64,000 bases of DNA from Unio delphinus (lineage: Eukaryota > Mollusca > Bivalvia > Unionida > Unionidae): positions 7,732,001 through 7,796,000 of the forward strand of contig JAQISU010000094.1 in assembly GCA_029339505.1 (NCBI GenBank). Reading direction: 5' to 3'. Below the pieces are notes generated by a model, which was not told the origin of the DNA, did not search any database, and saw only the letters and a list, made by a program, of their open reading frames with translations. Positions 10,137 to 20,925 of the stretch are shown here, one piece after another. Within the stretch, counting starts at the first letter, position 1, and each line of letters begins with the position of its first letter. Both the position numbers and the translations under genes were made by a program.

Positions 10137-12206
10137 ATAAGCACCGATTGCTAATATGACTACCAACTAGTTAATCTTATTGGATATCTTCTGCTTTGTT
10201 ATCCAAGTAAAATACATTAATTCATGTATATAGCTTGACTTTAATTACATGTTTTCAGCAGATATCTTTATTTCTCACTGCCACATGCATATGAATGAGT
10301 GTATGTCCTTTGAATGAGAAACGTTAGAAACAACTAACAAATTTAAAGATTCTTAGACTCCGTTGCTTTTCTTTTCTCTTGTTGCAGTATACTAGTATAT
10401 TGATGCCTTCTTAGGTTACAAAATTACACCTAAATTCAGTAGTTTAAGTAACTTGACTTGCTCTTTTTTGTTGCCACAGCAAGGACATTCATGACCCAGT
10501 AACTGTCTTGCGCCATTTTCAAAAATCTGTTATGACTGGAAGACAATTAGACCAAACATCATTAACAGAACCGCTGGAGGGTGAAACCCAACCCATCTAT
10601 GTGTCACGGATGAACATGTTTGCAACAGGAATTGAGGGGATCTTGGAAGCGCCAAGCCTTCTCGTACCCCTTGAGGTGAAATTTTATAGAGAAGAGGCTT
10701 CCGAACTAGGGGGACCAAGGAAGAAGTTCCTCACTCATATGATGAAAGAAATAATAAAAGAAGAATGGAGACTTTTTGAAATGACTGAGGAGGGTGCATA
10801 CACACTGAAAGATGACTCCGGTGGACTTCAAAGGAAATACTATTTTGGTGCAGGACTACTTTGTGGTAAGTGTTATATTTTCGTTACTTGCTGCAGATCT
10901 AAATTTTACTATGCTGGTCATCATTCGGCTATCGATGGACAACATATTTGCGATGTGAATATTAGGCAGAGCACAATATGCTTTCATGTTAATGTTTGTG
11001 GTAAATAGCTTTGGTCTGCAATTTGATAAGCAATCGATAAAGCAAATCGTTTGTAGTATAAATGAATGGTATAGGTTTTTCATTCTGATATTGAACAAAA
11101 GTATTATATATATATATATATATAAAGCGATCCTAACTGTTTCAGCAAAATTTTTTTTTGACATTCTTTAACTCCTTTACCTCAGTTTCAGTTTACACGA
11201 CATTGTTGCATGCATGCTCAATACATTGCTATTTTTAGTGTGCATTCATCCGTCACGCGTATTTCAACACCTAAAAAGATGTGATTGTGATGACCCATAT
11301 TTCTTGCTTAACAGGCTTTGTCTCGTTTTTGGAGTTAATAAGCGTGAAACAGAAAAAAATGATTAATTTGGTTTAAATATATATTTCATTTAATATCACA
11401 CGCGCGTCATCTTTGTTACTTTTCTAAAGTACCCATTCTATTCTTGTTAACAATATTTTTAGGTTTGTCATTGATGCAGAACGGGCCTTCTACCATGTTT
11501 CCTAACAGAAGAAGAATTAGAAACGCTCCTGTCCCAAAACTTAACACCAGTCCAGGCACAATTTAGAGATGGCTTAAATCGGCTTGGTTTTGTTGATGTA
11601 AGCACAAATGAGCATCTAAACTTTCAAAAACTGCAGCTATAACCTTGACCTTCACAACTCTTGTAACCTCTTATCATTATACACTAAAAATCTTGGCAGT
11701 GATTTTGGGACAACAATATACAACATATTTTGTTTATTAAATAAGGATTGTAAACATTGTTAAGGTTATTTTAAAAGCATAAGTTTATCATGTATTAGAT
11801 TATGTGAATATCAGCTAATCTCATCAAGCTTTATAAATTTAGTACCCCTCATATTTTCCAATTATTGATAGGTAAACTGAAGATGCGCATAACTGGATAA
11901 GAATCAAACTGATAATAAAGTCTTATATGTAAAAGAAGAAGTTATGGTAAAAAGTCCCTTTTGTTATTGCAACCTTGCCAATCAAATAGATTGGGTCAAT
12001 TACAACTTTTGATGTATTGAAATGTTACTTTTCAGTTAATGCGCCGAAAGCCGTGTGTTCAATATCCCTTCAGGTCTTATGCAAGGTCAGTTCTGACACA
12101 GCGAAAATTGATCCATATCCTAAAACCTGTATTCTCAGATATCGGATCTAACAGAAGATTAAAGGAGGATGCTACATATCAGAAATTCATAGCATACCTT
12201 AAATAA
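5159..12206 (+). CDS. Split gene for a HECT-region protein (G2E3-like), with frame breaks
   Basis: Seven candidate exons join with compatible phases and GT/AG borders in most places: 5,159-5,232; 7,523-7,790; 8,668-8,705; 9,413 to about 9,739; 10,480-10,865; 11,463-11,597; 12,036-12,206. The product starts MALGEKRVIIPTDA, has a cysteine-containing middle (CLSCSSMVPIKDLREHMQTC) and ends in the N-lobe portion of a HECT domain. This layout matches invertebrate and fish proteins annotated as G2/M-phase-specific E3 ubiquitin ligase-like, which attach ubiquitin to targets. The reading frame shifts by one base in exon 6 and probably in exon 4, and the usual C-terminal catalytic cysteine region is not present. 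It is either a recently decayed gene, an unorthodox family member, or a real gene with assembly indels. Introns carry a LINE tail (6,905-7,265) and microsatellites. Confidence 0.7.
5233..7522 (+). other. Intron 1 of the HECT-type gene
   Basis: GTAATT at 5,233 and a pyrimidine-rich acceptor TTATCTGTTTTCCAG ending at 7,522 bound this intron. Apart from the LINE tail it holds AT-rich sequence without recognisable content. Confidence 0.65.
6905..7265 (+). mobile_element. LINE 3' fragment (reverse transcriptase C-terminus)
   Basis: About 88 residues, including IFWPNTISNEELRHIAG, RRWRWLGHVCRMP and NRGRPKETWRRTVERYL, form the well-known C-terminal tail of a widespread invertebrate LINE (CR1/RTE-like endonuclease-reverse transcriptase). 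It is truncated at the 5' side, as usual for LINE insertions, and ends near TTGATTTATTGATTGA. It sits in intron 1 of the HECT-type gene in the same orientation. Confidence 0.8.
7523..7790 (+). CDS. HECT-type gene, exon 2
   Basis: Bordered by TTTTCCAG and GTAAGT, this exon encodes SSFPALDQCGGFELLTLKSN through a CxxC...H...C cysteine motif ending HMQTCQ. The spacing resembles a small zinc-binding module. It ends in phase 0. In related proteins this module lies between a short N-terminal region and the HECT part. Confidence 0.8.
8668..8705 (+). CDS. HECT-type gene, candidate mini-exon 3
   Basis: An acceptor TTGTCAG and a consensus donor GTAAGT enclose 38 bases reading KSGEDAGLIEIF in the phase set by exon 2. 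The two leftover bases join the first base of the next exon to make an asparagine codon. Short exons are easily imagined, so support rests only on borders and phase. Confidence 0.45.
9413..9739 (+). CDS. HECT-type gene, candidate exon 4 with frame change
   Basis: After the acceptor TTATGAGTTTTCAG, the frame fixed by exon 3 reads a Ser/Thr/Asn-rich linker to a TAA at 9,534. A second frame, one base away, is open from 9,515 to 9,739 and has the same low-complexity, polar character. Either a one-base indel lies near 9,530 or an unseen intron joins the two. The 3' border is not determined, and no donor fits the phase needed by exon 5. Confidence 0.35.
10102..10132. repeat. (CA)n microsatellite
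   Basis: About 15 CA repeats lie in the intron between exons 4 and 5 of the HECT-type gene. The remainder of 9,740-10,479 shows nothing else. Confidence 0.95.
10480..10865 (+). CDS. HECT-type gene, exon 5 (HECT N-lobe)
   Basis: The acceptor GTTGCCACAG and the donor GTAAGTG enclose an uninterrupted frame. It includes the motif FYREEASELGGPRKKFLTHM, which matches the start of HECT domains (x-F-x-x-E-x-G-x-D-x-GGxxREF), and a later KYYFGAGLLCG. This is the best evidence for the identity of the gene. The exon ends in phase 1 inside the last glycine codon. Confidence 0.85.
11463..11597 (+). CDS. HECT-type gene, exon 6 with one-base frame break
   Basis: The exon opens in the correct phase with GLSLMQNGP, a strong HECT N-lobe signature (GKxxxxxxxxGG/NGP), but within the next few codons the conserved reading moves to another frame. 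The second frame runs through PCFLTEEELETLLSQ to FVD before GTAAGC. One extra base near 11,489-11,495 accounts for it. The exon ends in phase 0, matching exon 7. Confidence 0.75.
12036..12206 (+). CDS. HECT-type gene, terminal exon 7
   Basis: After the acceptor TTACTTTTCAG, a 56-codon frame ends at TAA 12,204-12,206. It contains FSDIGSNRRLKEDATYQKF, the conserved GSN-R...E segment at the N-lobe/C-lobe boundary. The protein stops here, so the C-lobe with the ubiquitin-accepting cysteine is absent. Many invertebrate relatives end at the same point. Confidence 0.75.
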   Translation, partial: LMRRKPCVQYPFRSYARSVLTQRKLIHILKPVFSDIGSNRRLKEDATYQKFIAYLK

Positions 12207-13209
<1,003 letters not shown>

Positions 13210-13229
13210 AATTACAGAAATTATCATAG

Positions 13230-13786
13230 ATGTGTTTTGGAATACATGGAGACCAGACGAAATAATCGTTGCAAGTAGAAAAATTGTTCGTGATGAACTT
13301 CAACAAAAAATATTTCAGATACATAAAGACAAATTTACAGAATTACTTGTACCATTATGTTATTGACCATTAGATACACGTCGACAGAAAATATTTCCGT
13401 GAAGATACCAGGATCATCAGAATAACAAAAACTTATCATCAATGATATTGTTTTAGTTAACATCGATTATGTTGAAAGTGCATTAGCTAAAGGATCACCA
13501 AGAAAGCTAGGATATGCAATGACAATTCATTCATCTCAAGGATTAATAATTTCTGATACACGAGTTTGTATCGTTGATGATTGTATCGAGTGGTCCAATT
13601 TAGTTTATCTTGCAGTATCATGAGTAAGAAAAATATCTCAATTACGAAGAATCGTTTTTAGTTTCATAGAAACCACTGACGATATTATCGACGAAGATAT
13701 AATAAGAAATAATTGGCTAGCTATAAAAGAAGTGACCAAAAAAATAATAATCGCGATTTTAATCTTGATCTTTAATTTATTATATT
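13230..13786 (+). pseudogene. SF1 (PIF1/RecD-like) helicase C-terminal fragment
   Basis: The clearest block is GYAMTIHSSQGLIISDT near 13,520. It matches helicase motif V, in which the His-Ser-Ser-Gln-Gly segment contacts DNA and nucleotide. A downstream YLAVS followed by VRKISQL is the motif VI region, where a stop codon replaces the expected arginine. An upstream piece at 13,230-13,360 (WNTWRPDEIIVASRK) is in a different open segment. N-terminal Walker A and B motifs are missing, so this is a 5'-truncated, multiply broken relic. Helicases unwind DNA during replication of such elements. Confidence 0.6.
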
Positions 13787-13789
13787 ATT

Positions 13790-13974
13790 AAAACGGCAAC
13801 AGAATAATCATTGTATAGGATGTAACGGTAGAATGTTATGGCAGTATTCTCATAATAATCCTAGACAATATACCGTAGATGTAATTGATAATAATCTGGG
13901 TAATATACGTGAATGCGTAGTATTAACTTGTCTTGAATGTAATCGACGCAGAGGTGTTGGTTTTCTTAATTAAG
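13790..13974 (+). pseudogene. HNH-like zinc module, remnant
   Basis: The frame reads NNHCIGCNGR, then TVDVIDNNLGNI and TCLECNRRRG before a TAA. The pattern C-x2-C ... D-x-x-D-N ... N-I ... C-x2-C-N fits HNH endonucleases of the recombination-endonuclease type, although the expected central His is replaced by Leu. It directly follows the helicase piece in the same direction and may be its C-terminal extension. The assignment rests on pattern only. Confidence 0.45.
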
Positions 13975-14830
13975 TAAAGTTGGAGATAGTTGTGTATCCT
14001 CTGGAATTACTTGCAACTGTTCACATGTAAATCCTCTTTGAGGAGCAGTTGAATCTAATCTGTATAGTACAGGTCTACCCGCGGTTATAACTACGCTGGA
14101 AATTTTATGCGTAGTATAATACTCCAAACAGGACCAGTCGCTCTTTCTTTTGGTACCACCTTCAAGTTCACCAGATTCATGTAAATATCTGACAGTTACA
14201 TTACCTAACACTGGTTGTTGTGAAAATTTATGTCGTTAATGTATATGTTTTTTTGTGATCGCGTTAATACGTTTCATGGAAATTGTTCGAGTAATTTCAT
14301 TATTTAATGTGTCTATCACATTTGGTAATCTTGCAACCCATTCACGAGATCTTGTATTCTAAATAAATTCTTTTGCATATTGATATACAAATAACCGCTC
14401 AGCATGTGTTCAATTAAACCTTTCAACAATTGCCTAATAACGATGAATCTCTTTCTGTCCTCGTCGTATTTTAACGTTGTGATGAAACATCAACGATGAC
14501 ACTGCACCAAAAAATTATTTACCAGGATCAACCTGTAATAGCCGTGGCCATCGCAAGGATCCTCGTTGATAAATTAGCTCAAACACAGAAGCAGCTTCAG
14601 TAGTGTTTAAGTTGACAATGGTTCTGCTTCTTTGTATCTACTTGCAACGTCAACGACGATTAACGCGTATTTTGTACGCTACTCAACATCTAGTATCATG
14701 AGGTAAAACAGAATATCAGCTTGATGAACTTCATTTGGAACACTAGCATCAGAATGTGCATATTCGATTCGTTTAGGTGGTGGAAGATAAATTTGCCATA
14801 TTGCCTATTTTTATAATCTCACTGCTGCGG
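13966..14830 (-). pseudogene. Polinton/adintovirus-type DDE integrase, broken
   Basis: Read from about 14,830 downward, recognisable pieces are KRIEYAHSDASVPNEVHQAD, then YALIVVDVASRYKEAEPL containing the first catalytic Asp, a segment matching the second Asp region, and HMLSGYLYINMQ in the region of the Glu helix. The C-terminal part (14,211-13,966) keeps an open frame with a conserved beta-rich segment ending GFTCEQLQVIPE. Stops and frame shifts divide the core into at least five pieces, so it cannot function. Integrases of this type insert the element into host DNA with short target duplications. It lies immediately downstream of the PLA2 gene on the same strand. Confidence 0.7.
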
Positions 14831-14888
14831 CATAGTGTATGACATTTGCTGCGGAAGCGAGTTTATTAATAGCTGCTTTACCTTTCCA

Positions 14889-15268
14889 ATAACCAACTGG
14901 ACTATACAAAATTGATTCAATTAAATAATCGGATGATTAACTACCAGCACCTAACACAAGTTTACTTTTCATCGCAGATTTAACTAACCAATTAGCTAAT
15001 TTTTCTTTAAGAGATTTTTTTTATTTTATGGAATTTAGCGCATGAATCAACTTTACATCTGCGATATGTCTATGTTGTACGTCTTTACTCTTATGCGCAA
15101 CATCATGAACTTGACATCGCGTCACCAGATTTCGGTTGATCTTGTTTATTAAGTCGAATATATGGTCGAGTTCCAGGACCGCAATAATTATATCCAAGAA
15201 TATGTTTTGCTCCTGGGTATTTAGCCCATGGAGTACCTGGAATGTTCGACATTAATGTTGCAATATCA
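14889..15268 (-). pseudogene. Parvovirus-like PLA2 domain protein, broken
   Basis: From the minus-strand ATG near 15,254 the frame reads GTPWAKYPGAKHILGYNYCG, including the calcium loop, and then shifts by one base shortly before the His-Asp catalytic region (HDVAHKS). A further stop interrupts the C-terminal helix region, after which KEKLANWLVKSAMKSKLVLG is recognisable. It is clearly homologous to 3,861-4,199 but more decayed. The tail continues to AANVIHYAAAVRL (about 14,810), showing that the full protein extends beyond the PLA2 domain. Confidence 0.75.
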
Positions 15269-15442
15269 ACACCATCTTTACGTTGAATTCTGGATAAGAA
15301 CGAAGACTTCTTTCTGCCATATACAGAACATTTTCCATCTTATGATATTTTTTATATTTTTTGTTGTAACCGTAGACAAGTCATTGGTTGGAGTCTTAAC
15401 TCGGGAGCGTAAACAATATAATTCATATAAATAATAATAAAC
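15269..15442. promoter_or_regulatory. Intergenic region between divergent PLA2 and ATPase genes
   Basis: In both copies of the element the two genes point away from a spacer of about 100-170 bp (here and at 3,760-3,860). Conserved divergence suggests a shared bidirectional promoter. No specific box is recognised, so this is inference from layout. Confidence 0.3.
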
Positions 15443-16118
15443 ATGGATGTAATTGATTTTTCAGCGACACGAAACAACGAAACAAAAACCAGTAAAACAT
15501 CATCCAGCGCTAAAAATATATATCAGAATGATCATAATAGGTCCATCTGGAAGTGGTAAAACACAATTGTTAATAAATCTGATAATGAGATGGTTGAAAG
15601 GGGATAAGTTGTATTTGGTAGCACCGTCCATTGATGATCAGCGATGTTATGAAGTTCTTAAAGATTTTAATGAAAACGCAAAATTGCTAAAACTGCGATG
15701 ACGTTATCGAGTTTATAACATATATCAATGATGAACCGTCCGTCGATAAATTAGATGGATTTATTAATAATTTAGTTGTTTACGACGACGCAAGGCTAGA
15801 CAAACAAACAAATCCAGCTAAAATATTTTCTCAAGGAAGGCATAAAACTACAGATGTTATTTATCTAACTCAGCGGTATACTCAAATTCCAAAAGTAATC
15901 AGAAATAACTAATATTCTTGCTGTATTTAACGGCGTAGATAAAAATACTCTGAGAAATATTCATCAAACGTATTGCTACGGAAATATGGATAATTAAATT
16001 TTTAAAATAAAAAAAAACTTTTTTCACGAGCACAGGCTACTCCACACGGATTTATAACAATACATTTACATCACCCACGATCAAGATACCGTACAGAAAT
16101 TGACAAAATATTTGGATA
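15443..16118 (+). pseudogene. A32/FtsK-HerA-type packaging ATPase, broken
   Basis: The gene starts MDVIDFSATRNNET near 15,443. After a frame change it reads IIIGPSGSGKTQLLINLIMR, an intact Walker A with its lysine, and later NNLVVYDD (Walker B-like), DVIYLTQRYTQIPKVIRNN and a C-terminal AQATPHGFITIHLHHP. At least three frame shifts and a stop divide it. It is homologous throughout to the minus-strand gene at 3,076-3,759. Sequence similarity to that element continues past the gene to about 16,118 (AAAATATTTGG), just short of the palindrome. Confidence 0.78.
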
Positions 16119-16214
16119 ACCCTGGACAAATGTACATCAGCAGAGAGGGCCAGACCTACCCGATGAGACCATGCGTGTTCTTTTTTTGGCTCATCGAGAT
16201 CTCAAAAAATGGTA

Positions 16215-16650
16215 TGTTGGGCCTCTCTGCTGCTAGCCTGGACCCTGACAGCAGAATGACAATGAAGAATCCAGGTACTTGAAATGAGATGCTACAGAAC
16301 CAACCTTAGCAGCTCTTACGTGGACCACATCACAAATGAAGAAGTGCGTAAAACCATCAGGCACAAAGTAGGCCATTATGATTATCTCCTGACCATTGTC
16401 AAAAAGAGAAAACTGAAATGGTATGGCCATGTCACTAGAGCCAACAGACCATCCACAACAGTACTGCAGGACAGTGTCCTGGTTAGTAAAAGGAGAGGTA
16501 GACAGATACAAATGTGAACTGATAACATCACAAAATGGACCAGGATAAGGTTTGTGGACACAGACATTGGCACATGATCGAGACGAGTAGATGGAACTGG
16601 TCAGATGTTCAGAAACACAGTGCCTCAATGACCACTTTGGGTCAATAAAC

Positions 16651-16688
<38 letters not shown>

Positions 16689-16690
16689 GC
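16215..16690 (+). mobile_element. LINE 3' fragment with (ATG)n tail
   Basis: The translation MRCYRTNLSSSYVDHITNEE, TIVKKRKLKWYGHVTRANRP and KRRGRQIQM is the familiar C-terminal tail of an abundant invertebrate LINE encoding an endonuclease-reverse transcriptase. Homology can be followed upstream through stops to about 16,215. The element ends in a TGATGATG microsatellite (about 16,650-16,688), the usual 3' tail of this family. It is a different family from the fragment at 6.9 kb. Confidence 0.8.
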
Positions 16691-17622
16691 AGTGCTCGAT
16701 TAAAACCTGTGGAGGCCCTTAAAGCAGTCGAAATCTTGGGTACTGCGATATGGTAATAATTTAGTATGTTGACTTGCACTCCGAATTTCAAGTCGTCTCA
16801 AACTCAGGAGATGAATCACATAGAAGACGAGACATTGACAATGATCAGTTTTGTACAGAGCAAGAACATACATTACACACTTGGTATTACAATCCAAAGT
16901 ACATCATTTTCTTTTAGTCCACCAGATAGACAAAACAATTGATAGACAAGCAGACAAACAAAAGTAAAATACATTTTGTATCATACGTTTATTAGTCCAC
17001 ACTACAAACAATTGCTCTAGATTACAGATGGAGACTAAATCAGAACTATCTACTTCTGTATACTTGCTTTCTTTAATTGCAACGTTTTTAACCGAGACGA
17101 AAACAGTATGGACAGACAGCAAATACATCTATGATTAATTGCCTAGAAAGAAAAAGAGGTAGAAATATCAACATAGAGATAAATCTAGTATGTGGTATAT
17201 TGACCTGTTGATAAATGAACTTGCACACATCAGTACAATCTTACGAACTTATGGCTTACGAACATAAGCCATAGTTTCAAGAAAATGCAATTTTTTTTGT
17301 GTAACAATTTAAGCTAACAGGTAAATTCGTAAAATGAAAAAGGTGCATGGGGTAGTTTTCTTTTAGCTTATCTATTAATATTGAATGTAAGAAGAAGACG
17401 TGTACAGTAACTGCAATTATTCTTATCAAAAACATCATACCAAAAGGCAGCCGCCGTCGAATACGCAACGCAGCTTAAATCGTTTTTTTCAAAATATCAG
17501 TATCCTACTGACCACCCCAAACATCAGCAAACACAATTTCAAATCTAATGGAGTGGAGCTAATCCATGAAAACATTATAACACAATACCAAATGTTCATG
17601 CTTTCGTTTTCTACATTTCTAT
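16691..17622. other. No recognisable feature
   Basis: Moderately AT-rich sequence without a supported gene, repeat or element border. Confidence 0.6.
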
Positions 17623-17634
17623 AAGCGATAATGA

Positions 17635-17959
17635 TTGTTTGTTTGTTTGATTAGGATTTTTAACGTAGCTTTAACAATTTTTCAGTCATATCTCTACGAT
17701 GTCTGCAGTGAGGCAGTTTATAGTGATGTCTACCACTGGGGCATCATGCCGCAGACATGTAGCATGATGTCCCACCCACTCACATTATCCTGACACCAGG
17801 CCGACCAGTCCTAACACTAACCTCTTAATGCTGAACGTCAAGCGAGGCAGCTGTTAGTACCATTTTTGTAAGTCTTTGGTATGACTCGGCCGGGGATCGA
17901 ACCCACGACCTCCCGCTTTCGCGGTGGACGCTCTAACCACTAGGCCACGGGAGCGGTTC
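17635..17959 (-). mobile_element. tRNA-derived SINE with 12-bp target duplication
   Basis: On the minus strand the head reads like a tRNA, with an A-box (TGGCCTAGTGGTTAGAGCG) and a B-box (GGGTTCGATCCC), the RNA polymerase III promoter elements. A body of about 230 bp follows, ending in a (CAAA)n-like tail (seen as GTTTGTTTG on the plus strand). The 12-bp sequence AAGCGATAATGA flanks it at 17,623-17,634 and 17,960-17,971, proving the boundaries. It belongs to the same family as 30,625-30,975. It could be one of the mollusc SINE families, but I cannot name it with certainty. Confidence 0.85.
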
Positions 17960-18002
17960 AAGCGATAATGAACTTAATTGGATGTGTAGCTAAACTGATA
18001 TT

Positions 18003-18530
18003 TTCTTCATTGACTTTATTCTTTTAGCTTTGAGATTGAGGGGATACTAAATAACGATCTGGAGGATATGACGAACTTCTTCAAGAAATGGCGAATACAG
18101 CCAAGTGCAACTAAGACAGTCTCAAGCGTCTTCAAGCTTACCAATGCAAATGCGAACCGTGAGCCTTTCATTCTCCTCAATGGGCAGGATATCAAACATG
18201 ATCTGACCCCAACATAACTTGGCGTGGCTCTCAATAGATCAATGACATTTTACAACCACCTGAATAAAACTGCAGCAAAACTCAGCACTCGAAACAACCT
18301 AATCTGCATAGTGGCTGGCTCAACCTGGGGTGCTAGTGCTCAGACACTCAAGACATTAGCACTGACCCTCTGTTATTCGACAGCAGAATACAGCAATCCT
18401 GTCTGGGTTAACTCATCCCATACTAAGCTAATTGATGTCCAGCTCAACACAACAATGCGCATAATCTCTGCCTGCAATATTCCTCATCCACATCTTCGTC
18501 GCTAGGAAGCAACACCAAAAGTGTTGGCTA
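18003..18530 (+). mobile_element. LINE reverse transcriptase fragment (Jockey/CR1-like)
   Basis: The decayed frame includes FKKWRIQPSATKTVSSVFKL, LGVALNRSMTFYNHLNKTA and LTLCYSTAEYSNPVWVNSS, the thumb and connection region of non-LTR reverse transcriptases common in marine invertebrates. One stop separates the first two blocks and another ends the fragment after HLRR. Catalytic palm motifs are absent, so it is truncated at both ends. Confidence 0.75.
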
Positions 18531-20285
18531 CCGTCAATAACAAAGTACACATGATTACGTTTTGTACTAACTATTTTGGGAGAACTGTGGATTCATTCAA
18601 AGACACTTTAGATTAATCCTTTTGAGCCATCAGTACTATTTACATATTTGCTAAATCCAGGTTCGTAACCGCGTTCAATTTTGAACAACTTAATTTTGAA
18701 ATGAATCAGTGGCTTGTACATCTAATGAAATTTACAGATCCGAAGTACAGAAATATCTACTCGATAAGCCAAGGTGTAAATAGGGTTATCACGCTGGAAC
18801 CTTGGATGAAGTTTACAATAACCAAAACGATGCCATTTCATCTCAGTTAGTAGAAACTCAACCGCTTTCTACCATTTACACATGCTGAACAGGTGACTCG
18901 TAATATAATGTGCATGTCACATATCGTTCATTTTGCATTTATTTAATTTGCTGTACTTATTTTTTCTTTTATTGTAAAACGTCCTTGAAATTGGGTTGAT
19001 ATTGCTTCCCATATGACAACAAAATAATATATTAAAACCGAACATATTGACATGACGCGCGTGGGTGGGTGTATGCTTTTTGAGGGATATACGAGGATTG
19101 AGCAAGTATGCAATTTCTTACAAATTTGAAACTGAGTTTCTTTAAAATAAATGGCTTCTAATCAAGGCTTCTTTAACATCAATATTGTTTCTCAGTAATT
19201 ATTGACGTGTAATGTTTTGTAACGTGGCTAAAACCGTTTCTCGTTAACATTTTAATTTTGAGCTGATGCCGCATTCAGTGTGAAAATTATTTAAAAGTAC
19301 TTAAACAGAATAATACTAAATAAAACTTGTACTTAATAATAATGTTAAGCATAAACTTAGAAATAATATCATTTGACTGTTACGGGTAGTTCCTCAGTCA
19401 ATGATAAATGTATGCATGTTCGTTTACTCGTTTACCGATTTTGTAAACGATTACATGTAGTAAATTAAACTAAACGTTGCAGCATAAATATAACATTCAA
19501 GAAGTCCACATAGAAGATGCATTGCTTAGTATTTTGGATGGAGTTGAGCGAACAAAGCTACTTTTTTAGGCGCTACTTCCTCTTGGTCTTGTTTAGGGCT
19601 GATACTATTGTTCTCAAAGAACAGCGCATTCATACCATTGTCAAAGGATGTACGGCTTTAGATCAAACTGGGTCTTACTAAACACCCGAAAACTCTCCAA
19701 AAACACCTTAAACGTTAAATAATACTCACTTTAAATGTTATCAAAAGCACACAAAAACAAAAACAAACAAAAACTGCTAATATTTAGCGATATTTAGTGT
19801 AACAGGAAAATGAGTAAGGTCAGTAGTTGCCAAGGGAAATAACTCCCGTTTTGACGCAGAATGTTCCGGTATTGTAACGTCAATATTTATAAATAATTAG
19901 CAATACCACATATAACTCGTTAAATAAGTATTAAAAAACATGGCAAATTTATTGTATATACAATTATGTGTTTATCTCAATAACAATTTAACTATTCCTC
20001 CATTCCTTTTTTCCCCGACAACTATTAACATAGAGCATAAACAATTCAAATAAATGAGATAAGTATGGTGCATTGCCATTTAATGAGGAAAGAGATTTGA
20101 TGCATAAGAGTTCGTTTCAAATGATAGCAAAATATATTATACAGAATGTTAATATGCGCAGTGTATAATGGAATATTAATAAAAATGTAAAGGAAAACAG
20201 CGGGATAAATGGATCTAATCGAAACAAATCCGGTCGGACTTTTAACAGGCAACATGTTTTAATCAATCATATGCCCCATCAATAT
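18531..20285. other. No recognisable gene
   Basis: AT-rich stretch without supported coding sequence. Near 18,768-18,810 a short sequence (CCAAGGTGTAAATAGGGTTATCA) resembles 8,390-8,415, which hints at an unnamed dispersed repeat. Confidence 0.5.
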
Positions 20286-20925
20286 ACTACAAGACAAAGC
20301 CACAAGTGATAGTTCCAAAATTGGTAAATAGGCCTACATTGTCAATATGCAATGGCTTTACAGAACTATCTAAATCTATCCATGTTCTTCAAATTAATGA
20401 TAACTTCAACCCTATCAGAGTTGTTCAACCTGCTCCGGTGTTCTAGTGGTTAGAACGTACCAAAGACAATATAGTATACTGTTGGTTACCTAGCCATATT
20501 GGTATTAGAGGTAATGAAGAAGCAGACCGGGCTGCTAAGATGGCTCTATCCCAAGAACCATCAGATTTTAAATTACCGTTTACTGATTTTAAACCTTGTA
20601 TCAAAAGGTACCTGCGTCAGAAGTGGCAGACGTCATGGGATCATGCAGTCAACAACAAACTTCATGCCATCAAACTTACTCTGGGGGAATGGACTCCTTC
20701 CTACAGAACTATCTGTAGGGAGGAGACTGTCATTGCAAGAATCAGAATCGGTCATTCATACATAACCCACTCACACATACTAAAAGGTGAAGATCCACCA
20801 GAGTGCGTCTCTTGCAATGAACCATTCACTGTTAAACACTTTATGACCGAGTGTTCCGACCTGCAACCTACACGTGATAAGTACTATAATGTACATGACA
20901 TGAAGGAACGTTTTGATACTGTATC
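20286..20925 (+). mobile_element. LINE with RNase H domain, part before the LTR insertion
   Basis: The frame from about 20,462 reads IVYCWLPSHIGIRGNEEADR, the classical C-terminal RNase H motif of I-superfamily LINEs. It continues through a Cys/His segment CVSCNEPFTVKHFMTECSDL to the exact point of LTR insertion at 20,925. Upstream, decayed RNase H sequence can be followed to about 20,290, interrupted near 20,434-20,463 by about 30 bases resembling the SINE tRNA-like head. The reading frame resumes after 29,268. Confidence 0.78.

Larger units (their letters stand above)
13215..16118. mobile_element. Second, longer adintovirus/Polinton-like remnant
   Basis: In order, the region carries helicase C-terminal and HNH-like pieces on the plus strand, an integrase and a PLA2 gene on the minus strand, and a packaging ATPase on the plus strand. 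The PLA2-ATPase divergent pair has the same arrangement and clear sequence similarity to the element at 2.9-4.5 kb. Every gene is broken by stops and frame shifts. Terminal repeats are not preserved. At the right the homology ends about 40 bp before the point where the palindrome would be, and a LINE fragment follows. Integrase plus packaging ATPase points to the Polinton/adintovirus lineage; polymerase B and capsid genes are not seen. Confidence 0.75.

Noticed and set aside
10986..11171. Small frames after HECT exon 5
   Set aside because: They lie in the intron between 10,866 and 11,462 and cross a short (TA)n tract.
17900..17959. Possible functional tRNA gene
   Set aside because: The tRNA-like part continues into a SINE body with tail and target duplication.
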